A DNA stretch of 6,260 nucleotides, from NCBI GenBank assembly GCA_016303175.1, contig JAEDMF010000098.1:1-6260 (forward strand), given 5' to 3'. Both the position numbers and the translations under genes were made by a program. The notes beneath the pieces were generated by a model. That model was not told where the DNA came from. It saw only the letters and a list, made by a program, of their open reading frames with translations, and searched no databases. The stretch's first letter is position 1; the number at the start of each line of letters is the position of its first letter. This document shows, piece by piece, positions 1 to 5,415 of the stretch. Origin of the DNA: Bacteroidales bacterium. GTDB lineage: Bacteria; Bacteroidota; Bacteroidia; Bacteroidales; UBA932.

Positions 1-1
1 C

Positions 2-355
2 ACGGACTTCTATGTCAGTATAGCCTACAGCAACAATGACGGCAGTTGGGGAGAGCCCGATGCCAGAGACGAAATGCCCGCCAAGCGACGGAATAAGTTC
101 TGCAAAGGTACCGCTCCCACCATAGAAATATTCCCCTCTGGAGAGACCGTCCTGACCTACAACTTCACCGACGGCAAGAGCAATGTCTTCCGTATGCGTA
201 TGGGAGACCATCTTGCAGAAAATTTCTCTGACGAAATTATCGTCTTCGGCGATGAAGGTACACGGCGCTACGGATTCTGGGGAGCCGTACTCTTAGACGG
301 CCACCTTATGATTGCGGGAATAGGCGGCTCGGGAGGAGCGAACGGCATAGGCTAG
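2..355 (+). CDS. BNR/sialidase-like propeller protein, 3' part, ended by an in-frame TAG
   Basis: The frame is open from the window edge, so the start and any signal peptide are missing; 117 residues are visible. An Asp-box-like turn, SNNDGSW, sits at visible residues 10-16. It is followed by beta-strand-rich sequence with the regular aromatic and glycine spacing of a beta-propeller (GYxFWGAVLLDGHLMIAG near residues 90-107). The sequence then enters a glycine-rich stretch and stops at TAG 353-355. The frame continues open directly after the stop for another 178 codons that encode a CBM9-like domain, so this is probably the front part of one larger exported glycan-active protein. The exact enzymatic family and substrate cannot be told from this fragment. 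An ATG at 74 exists in frame, but the coding signal clearly begins upstream of it. Confidence 0.75.
   Translation, partial: TDFYVSIAYSNNDGSWGEPDARDEMPAKRRNKFCKGTAPTIEIFPSGETVLTYNFTDGKSNVFRMRMGDHLAENFSDEIIVFGDEGTRRYGFWGAVLLDGHLMIAGIGGSGGANGIG
353..355 (+). other. In-frame TAG stop interrupting a propeller-CBM9 protein
   Basis: The TAG lies in the same frame as the upstream propeller ORF and the downstream CBM9-like ORF, and is followed at once by ATG (356-358). The downstream product has no signal peptide and starts inside what looks like a continuous linker or strand (MKLGQFYLNHDI) before the CBM9 core. One substitution, for example from CAG, AAG or GAG, would restore a single reading frame. 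Possible causes are a nonsense mutation, a sequencing error, or translational coupling by stop-then-restart. Confidence 0.7.
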
Positions 356-892
356 ATGAAATTGGGGCAGTTCTATCTGAACCACGACATCACCGCTTCT
401 TCACACCCTGTCAACGTAGACGGGAAAAACGACGAGTGGCAGAAAACGGACGAAGCCTTGTTCGTGGGCTCCGACAGTCCCCTTCATGCAACCCTCAGGT
501 GCAGTAAAAACGGGAACAGGCTGTATTTCCTCGCCGAAGTGGACGGAACCGTGCCGGAAGGCAACGATTATATCTCGGTCTATCTCAGCTCTCCGGCAAA
601 GAGTTCATTGTCCTCCGGAGACATCTGTATGAAAATCTCCCCTATGGGAACAAGCCGCACCAGTGTATTTGACGGCAGGGGCTGGATAACGGAGGATGTA
701 TACTGCAATTGGAAAACGACCGTGGGCTCAAATTGTTATGCCGCGGAATTTTCCCTGCCCACAGACAAACTTCCTGCCGAGCAAGGTGAAATCCTCGTGA
801 ATTTCGGAGTCAACGGCAATGACAACAAATTCCAGAGTCTGAAACCGACCACTGATACCGACACCTCCGAGTGGTTGAAGATACATTTTTAG
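356..892 (+). CDS. CBM9-like carbohydrate-binding domain, separated from its propeller by a stop codon
   Basis: This 178-residue ORF reads as one CBM9/DOMON-type beta-sandwich. The entry motif VDGKNDEW is at residues 21-28, where the CBM9 signature normally lies. It is followed by the strand LYFLAEVDG (56-64), a DYISVYL strand (71-77), the characteristic YAAEFSLP segment (128-135), LVNFGVN (147-153) and a terminal SEWLKI strand (171-176). In this family the domain binds sugar ends and is usually attached to a catalytic module. No signal peptide is present, and the ATG abuts the upstream TAG, so an independent protein would probably stay in the cytoplasm and have no obvious use. I read it as the C-terminal domain of the interrupted upstream protein. 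It ends with TAG at 890-892, and a TAA follows one codon later in the same frame. Confidence 0.65.
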   Translation: MKLGQFYLNHDITASSHPVNVDGKNDEWQKTDEALFVGSDSPLHATLRCSKNGNRLYFLAEVDGTVPEGNDYISVYLSSPAKSSLSSGDICMKISPMGTSRTSVFDGRGWITEDVYCNWKTTVGSNCYAAEFSLPTDKLPAEQGEILVNFGVNGNDNKFQSLKPTTDTDTSEWLKIHF

Positions 893-922
893 AAATAACT
901 AATTTTTTAAACTACTACAAAT
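893..922 (+). promoter_or_regulatory. AT-rich leader before the GH-A hydrolase
   Basis: This 30-bp spacer is almost entirely A and T and has no Shine-Dalgarno match. Bacteroidota commonly start translation from such unstructured AT-rich leaders. It supports the ATG at 923 as the real start, with the signal peptide following directly. No promoter motif can be assigned confidently in so short a gap. Confidence 0.4.
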
Positions 923-2047
923 ATGAAAAGAGTTTTAGCACTGACAGCACTTTTGTGCGCATCACTGGCCGTCGTATCGGCCGCAAGCAAGAAAAAGGCA
1001 GAAAGCGCGCCCGTAATCGGCGAAAGATGGTCTGAAGAAAAGGCCAATGCCTGGTATGCAGAAAAAGAATGGCCCGTAGGCTGCGTGTTCGTTCCTTCAT
1101 ACGCAGGAACGCCCGTGGAATTGTGGGGAGCGGAATACTTCGATGAGCAAGTGCTGGACAGGGAACTGGGCCTGGCCGAGAGTCTGGGCTTCAACTCCAT
1201 CAGGCTTTTCCTTTGTGACATTGTATGGCAGAACGACCCTGACGGCTTTATGGACAGACTTGAAAAAACCATCTCCCTCGCGGACAAGCACGGCCTGAGC
1301 CTGCTGCTGACCTTCTTCACCAACGGCGGTACCATCAAAAATCCTTATTTGGGCCCTCAGCCCCAGCCCGTTCCGGGTATCCACAATTCCACGTGGATGT
1401 CCTCTCCCGGCAGGGATGTTGTGAACAACCCCGAGAAATGGCCCATAATTGAGAAATACCTCAAAACCATCCTGACCAAATACAAGGATGACGACCGCAT
1501 TCTAGCCTGGTGTCTCTACAATGAGCCCGAGAACACCAAGACCTTCAACACCCTGCCCTTCCTGCGTCAGGTTTACAAATGGGCCCGCGAGGTGAACCCT
1601 TCCCAGCCCCTTACCTCCCCCATGTGGTGCAGACCGGGAACCAACAACACCAACCTCCCCATCGTGGCCTTCGTATGTGAGCACAGCGACATCATTTCCT
1701 TCCACAGCTATGCCAACTACGCTGAAACCGCCCTCTTTGTGAAATACGTTCTCCAGTTCAACCGCCCCGTACTCTGCTCAGAGTGGATGGCCCGCACAAG
1801 AGGCTCCGACTACTACACCATCCTGCCTCTGTACAAAGAACATAAAATCGGCGCCTACAGCTACGGCCTCGTAAACGGCAAGCAGCAGTGCCACCTGCCT
1901 TGGAACAAAATCGTGGACGGCAAGAAGATTCCCTACACGGAAGAACCTCCCGTATGGTTCCACGACCTTTTCTACAAGGATGGTACACCCTGGAATTCCG
2001 ACGAGGTCCGCTTTATCCAAGCTATGACGGCCAACAAGAAATTCTGA
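923..2047 (+). CDS. Secreted clan GH-A (GH5-like) glycoside hydrolase
   Basis: A 374-residue exported protein. Residues 1-20 form a signal peptide (basic start, hydrophobic core, VSA cleavage site). The rest reads as a single TIM barrel of the clan GH-A type. LGFNSIRLFLCDIVW (88-102) is an early barrel strand. The proton-donor motif is N200-E201-P202 after beta-4, H261 and Y263 form the usual HxY motif, and E287 in CSEW is the expected nucleophile on beta-7. Both catalytic glutamates are present, so the enzyme should be an active retaining hydrolase. Close Bacteroidota relatives are often labelled 1,4-beta-xylanase or cellulase-family protein, but that is a family-level label and the true linkage is unknown. 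No lipobox cysteine follows the signal, so a periplasmic or secreted location is likely. It lies 30 bp after the CBM9-like ORF and 88 bp before the next enzyme, consistent with one operon. Confidence 0.88.
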   Translation: MKRVLALTALLCASLAVVSAASKKKAESAPVIGERWSEEKANAWYAEKEWPVGCVFVPSYAGTPVELWGAEYFDEQVLDRELGLAESLGFNSIRLFLCDIVWQNDPDGFMDRLEKTISLADKHGLSLLLTFFTNGGTIKNPYLGPQPQPVPGIHNSTWMSSPGRDVVNNPEKWPIIEKYLKTILTKYKDDDRILAWCLYNEPENTKTFNTLPFLRQVYKWAREVNPSQPLTSPMWCRPGTNNTNLPIVAFVCEHSDIISFHSYANYAETALFVKYVLQFNRPVLCSEWMARTRGSDYYTILPLYKEHKIGAYSYGLVNGKQQCHLPWNKIVDGKKIPYTEEPPVWFHDLFYKDGTPWNSDEVRFIQAMTANKKF

Positions 2048-2135
2048 TGTTCTTCTCCTGTCGTATTGATATGTCGACCGGGCATCGTTGCGACGCAGCA
2101 CGCCTAATCGCTTGTTGACACCAAAGTTCAGCGGA
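2048..2135. other. 88-bp spacer between two enzyme genes, unlike its neighbours
   Basis: This spacer is longer and less AT-rich than the other within-operon gaps (30 and 12 bp). It holds a weak inverted pair, TGTCGAC at 2072-2078 and GTTGACA at 2114-2120, which pair apart from one G-U. No T-run terminator or clear promoter is present. An ATG at 2088 lies in frame with the next gene but would place 16 polar residues before the signal peptide, so it is not taken as the start. The stretch may be a dispersed intergenic repeat or a processing site; nothing firm can be assigned. Confidence 0.35.
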
Positions 2136-3317
2136 ATGAAAAAATTCATAACACTTGCCCTTCTGCTGCTGTGCGCCACACTGGCAGAAGGAGCAAAACC
2201 CAAACTGCCCAAGGTGGTGATTGAGTGGGATAAGCCCATCTCAATCGCCAAGGGCGGTTACGCAAGAGTGCATCCTATGAATGACGGCCGTCTGATGTGT
2301 TCCTACACAGGCGGAGGAAGCGGATGGATATGCTACAGTTCCGACAACGGCCTCACTTGGACCGCTCCGGAAAAAGTGATTTCGCGTTTCGATGTCAATA
2401 CTGACAAGGGGGCTGCCACCGTTTTCATAAGCAATCCCGAGACCCTCCAGCTCAGCCCCTCAAATCCTTCGCACCCCGGCAGAATAATCTACTGCTTCAA
2501 TCTGCGACCCAAGGACAACAAATCCTCCGTTTATCCCTTCGCCATAGGCTATGTGTTTTCCGACGACAATGGCGAAAGCTGGAGTCCTATGACGGTGAAT
2601 TACAGTTCCGATATATGGGAGGAGGACAAGTTGAAGGGTTGCTGGGAGCCTTTTGCGCTGGAATTGCCGGACGGCACCGTTCAAATGTATTTTTCCGACG
2701 AGACACCTTACTGGAGGGACGGACGCCACTACCAGAACATTTCCCTTGTTGAATCCCGCGACGGAGGCGACAGTTGGGGGGATGTCCGCATAGCCTGCTA
2801 CTCCGAAAAGAACAGGGATGGTATGCCGAGCGCAATGATTTACAATGGCAATATCTATCTCTGCATCGAGACCAATGACAGCGATTTGAAGACAAGGCTC
2901 CACCCCCAGATAATGTACAACAGTCTGGAGGAAAACTGGAAAGAATGCGTGGACGGCTACTCCAAACGCCGTTTTTGTCCTCAGCGTTTCTCCACGGAAA
3001 GTACGGAGTTCACGACCGGGGCCCCCTATCTTTGCCGGACCGAGAACTTCTTTGTAATGAGCTTTCAAAGTTCGGAATACGGAGATATCAAGGACTCCAA
3101 ACAGCGTGTGTGCGTGGTTCAGGCTTGTCCCATCAGCGAAATGAAGGGTCAGATTTTCACCACGATGCGCGGGGACTCCAAGCCCATAGACGTGGATGTT
3201 TCCGAGGGTGAGGTCAAATGGAACTCCGTATGCCCGCTCGGAGCGGATGACATAATGGCCTGCTGCCAGTACAATGGAGTGGTCACTCTCGTTCGCGGCA
3301 GGATTTCAACACAATAA
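2136..3317 (+). CDS. Secreted Asp-box propeller hydrolase, sialidase-fold, GH93-like
   Basis: A 393-residue exported protein. The start at 2136 is chosen because it puts the signal peptide (KKF, then a leucine-rich core, cleavage near residue 20) at the N-terminus; an upstream in-frame ATG at 2088 does not. Three Asp-boxes (SxDxGxxW type) are visible at residues 68-75, 142-149 and 207-214, marking turns of a sialidase-type beta-propeller. A first-blade motif, YARVHPMNDG, is at 42-51. W170-E171-P172, followed by LPDGTVQMYFS, and E245 in LCIETN match the position and spacing I recall for the two catalytic glutamates of GH93 exo-1,5-alpha-L-arabinanases (E170 and E242 in the Fusarium enzyme). 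A general annotation would be sialidase-family or exo-alpha-sialidase, but a full sialidase arginine triad is not obvious. The gene ends 12 bp before the lyase gene, so the two are probably cotranscribed. Confidence 0.85.
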   Translation: MKKFITLALLLLCATLAEGAKPKLPKVVIEWDKPISIAKGGYARVHPMNDGRLMCSYTGGGSGWICYSSDNGLTWTAPEKVISRFDVNTDKGAATVFISNPETLQLSPSNPSHPGRIIYCFNLRPKDNKSSVYPFAIGYVFSDDNGESWSPMTVNYSSDIWEEDKLKGCWEPFALELPDGTVQMYFSDETPYWRDGRHYQNISLVESRDGGDSWGDVRIACYSEKNRDGMPSAMIYNGNIYLCIETNDSDLKTRLHPQIMYNSLEENWKECVDGYSKRRFCPQRFSTESTEFTTGAPYLCRTENFFVMSFQSSEYGDIKDSKQRVCVVQACPISEMKGQIFTTMRGDSKPIDVDVSEGEVKWNSVCPLGADDIMACCQYNGVVTLVRGRISTQ

Positions 3318-3329
3318 TTTATCGGCACA

Positions 3330-5249
3330 ATGAGGATTTTCAGGACTATATCGGCACTTTGCATCGGCATTTTGGGAGTTTCGACTTTAAAGGCTCAGAC
3401 CGCCACAGGCGTACGGGACAATGTCGTGCCCGCAACAGAGAAGGTACAGTTGCCTGACTGTTCAGTTCTTGCAGATATGTCCCATCCCAGGCTGCTGCTC
3501 TCGGCGGAGGAAATGGAAGAACTCAAGCAACAGACCAAGCGTCCCCGCAGCACTGCCTTCGCCCGTCTGCACGAAGCCCAAATCGCAATTGCCGATAAAT
3601 ATGTCCGGGAAAATCTCACCATACGCTACAAATTCGATGCTAGCGGAAAACGTATTCTGACAGAGTCGCGCAGGGCTTTGAGTCGTATTTTTGCCTGTGC
3701 CTATGCCTACCGCATGACGGGAGGACAAGAATATCTGGATTACTCCGCCAAAGTGCTTGAAGACGTATGCAATTTCCCCAACTGGAACTCCGCGCATTTC
3801 CTCGATGCGGCAGAGATGGGATTTGCTGTGGCCATTGGCTACGACTGGCTGTATGACGCTCTCTCCTCCGACCTGAAAAGCCGTATTGTCGAGGCTCTGC
3901 GCACGTTCAACCTTGAACCTTCCTTGGAAAGCACTGCCGACAAATGGGCCAAAGGCACTACCAACTGGAACCAAGTTTGTCACGCCGGCTGCACTGCCGC
4001 CGCAATGGCCGTTTATGAACACTGCCCGCAAACTGCCGACGCCGTCATATCAAGGGCCATAAGGGCAAACGCCCACGCCGTGGAAGTCATCTACGAACCT
4101 GAGGGTGTATATCCCGAAGGGGCAGGCTACTGGGACTACGGCACAAATTTCCAAATTCTTTTCAATACCCTGCTTACAAGGGCCTTCGGCACCGATTTCG
4201 GCATCAGCTCCCTTCCCGGCTTCTCCAAAACCTCCGAGTTCTTCATGTTCTCCCAAGGCAATGTCGGGAAGCGCTTCGATTATGCCGACACCAAATCCTT
4301 CGCCTTCACCTTCAGGCAAGCGTGGTACTTTGCCGACCGCTTTGCCGACAATTCATCCCTATACCTCGACCTGAAAGCAATCAATTCGGGCAGGCCCCTC
4401 GATATGAGCGAAAGGCTCTCTCCACTGTTCCTTATATACGCTGCCCGATATGACGGCGCGAAGGTGGAACAGCCGTCAAAAAAAGTCTATTACGGCCAAA
4501 GCGCCATACCCATAGTAGTGGCCAGAACGGGCTGGGACAGAGAAGATATTTACCTCGGAATAAAGGGCGGACGGGCTGACTATTCCCATTCACACATGGA
4601 CGTAGGGAGTTTCGTATATGAGGCCGGAGGAGTGCGCTGGGCTTCCGAATCGCACGTGAAGGGAGGCTATCCGGCCATAGAGAAACAGCTCAAGCCTCTG
4701 GGACGCTCCCTGTTCAGTTACAAGCCGAACTCCTGGAGATGGAAGGTTTTCTCCTATCGCCCCCAGGACCACAACACGCTGACAATCAACGAGAAACTCC
4801 ACATCCCCTCTGGCGAGGGCAAATTCACGCGCATTATCGACGAGCCGGGCCGTATGGGTGCGGAGATAGACATCACTGCCGTCCTCGGAGATGAGGTCAC
4901 CAAAGCCACCAGAACCATTGAAATCATAGACGGAAACTATCTGCAGATTACCGACTCCATCACGGCTTCCGACCTCGGTCCCGTGGACGTGCGCTTCAAT
5001 ATTATGAGTGATGCCCACAGTATGGCCACCAAGGAGGGCATAATCCTCACGAGCGGAGACAGAGTGGCCCTGCTGAAGGCAGAAGGCGCCAAAGTCCGCT
5101 ACTGCACCTGGTCCGCCGACCCCGCCGACTATCCCAACGAAGTGAATTCCTACATCACACTTGAAGACGGCACCTCCGTCTGCGGCTACCTCTACACCGT
5201 TCCCTCCGGCAAGACCCGCACCGTCACCACCACCCTCCGCCTGCAATAA
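3330..5249 (+). CDS. Secreted heparinase II/III-family polysaccharide lyase
   Basis: A 639-residue exported protein with a signal peptide at 1-22 (cleavage at LKA-Q). After a linker, HPRLLLSAEE (52-61) opens the usual alpha/alpha-toroid, which runs to about residue 370. The N-W-N-Q motif at 212-215, nearby H218, and the PEGAGYWDYG block at 262-271 give the expected Asn/His and Tyr (Y267 or Y270) of the active site. The C-terminal beta-sandwich (about 385-639) carries YSHSHMDVGSF at 418-428, with H420 the likely catalytic base. By analogy with Pedobacter heparinase II, H422, E440 and H481 (in HNTL) would form the metal site; E440 stands where Asp is usual. The family cleaves uronic-acid-containing chains by beta-elimination, but heparin itself need not be the substrate. 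The length is normal and no truncation is seen. It is the last gene before a hairpin-bearing intergenic region. Confidence 0.88.
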   Translation: MRIFRTISALCIGILGVSTLKAQTATGVRDNVVPATEKVQLPDCSVLADMSHPRLLLSAEEMEELKQQTKRPRSTAFARLHEAQIAIADKYVRENLTIRYKFDASGKRILTESRRALSRIFACAYAYRMTGGQEYLDYSAKVLEDVCNFPNWNSAHFLDAAEMGFAVAIGYDWLYDALSSDLKSRIVEALRTFNLEPSLESTADKWAKGTTNWNQVCHAGCTAAAMAVYEHCPQTADAVISRAIRANAHAVEVIYEPEGVYPEGAGYWDYGTNFQILFNTLLTRAFGTDFGISSLPGFSKTSEFFMFSQGNVGKRFDYADTKSFAFTFRQAWYFADRFADNSSLYLDLKAINSGRPLDMSERLSPLFLIYAARYDGAKVEQPSKKVYYGQSAIPIVVARTGWDREDIYLGIKGGRADYSHSHMDVGSFVYEAGGVRWASESHVKGGYPAIEKQLKPLGRSLFSYKPNSWRWKVFSYRPQDHNTLTINEKLHIPSGEGKFTRIIDEPGRMGAEIDITAVLGDEVTKATRTIEIIDGNYLQITDSITASDLGPVDVRFNIMSDAHSMATKEGIILTSGDRVALLKAEGAKVRYCTWSADPADYPNEVNSYITLEDGTSVCGYLYTVPSGKTRTVTTTLRLQ

Positions 5250-5275
5250 TACCCAAGGAAACGCTGGCGTTGAAA

Positions 5276-5328
5276 AATTATAATTCCCGAAATCGTCAAA
5301 AATTTGGCACATTTCGGGAATTATAATT
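5276..5328. terminator. Perfect 18-bp inverted repeat, probable terminator or operator
   Basis: The left arm 5276-5293 (aattataattcccgaaat) is exactly complementary to the right arm 5311-5328, with a 17-base loop that could pair a little further. It begins 26 bp after the lyase stop codon, a usual place for a terminator. The flanks are AT-rich but there is no continuous T-run on the right; the A-run at 5273-5277 would give a U-run on a minus-strand transcript. It could therefore act bidirectionally, stabilise mRNA ends, or bind a regulator. Confidence 0.6.
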
Positions 5329-5394
5329 AAATTGCACATATAAAATTTACTGATATTGACCTTCACGGATATAGGTTGACAATCTCTCGCTTGT

Positions 5395-5412
5395 TCAACT
5401 AAGTCAACTAAG
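5395..5412 (+). repeat. Tandem 9-bp duplication TCAACTAAG x2 just before the regulator start
   Basis: Two exact copies lie end to end, at 5395-5403 and 5404-5412, three bases before the ATG at 5416. A GTTGAC at 5375-5380 is the inverse of GTCAAC at 5403-5408, so the block also holds an inverted pair. Possible roles are an operator for autoregulation or simple slippage. The repeat sits where a ribosome would bind, so copy number could affect translation. Confidence 0.6.
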
Positions 5413-5415
5413 CAG

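Larger units (their letters stand above)
5250..5415. promoter_or_regulatory. Intergenic region with hairpin, leader and repeats before the AraC gene
   Basis: This 166-bp region is much more AT-rich than the flanking genes. It holds a perfect inverted repeat (5276-5328) and a tandem 9-mer next to the regulator ATG (5395-5412). A weak match to the Bacteroidota promoter pattern can be read as TTTG at 5303-5306 and TAAATTG at 5328-5334, about 21 bp apart, but it lacks one T of the consensus and overlaps the hairpin. The regulator probably has its own transcription start here; the exact promoter is not established. Confidence 0.4.

Noticed and set aside
353..355. TAG read as a sense codon (alternative genetic code or pyrrolysine)
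   Set aside because: No other internal TAG is found in the long genes of the window, and these are ordinary bacterial enzymes. One isolated TAG is better explained by mutation, error or coupled translation.
2108..2116. Word TCGCTTGTT shared with the regulator leader (5387-5395 region)
   Set aside because: Nine matching bases without extended similarity can arise by chance; no common operator can be claimed.
2088..2135. Longer start for the propeller hydrolase at ATG 2088
   Set aside because: It would add 16 polar and basic residues ahead of a clear signal peptide. The ATG at 2136 places the export signal correctly.
2460..3068. Minus-strand open frame of 202 codons
   Set aside because: It is antisense to the propeller hydrolase with its three Asp-boxes, and no domain or export signal can be seen in it.
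5303..5334. Bacteroidota-type promoter (TTTG, then TAAATTG)
   Set aside because: The match to the -7 consensus is incomplete and it overlaps the hairpin, so it is only mentioned within the intergenic entry and not called as a promoter.
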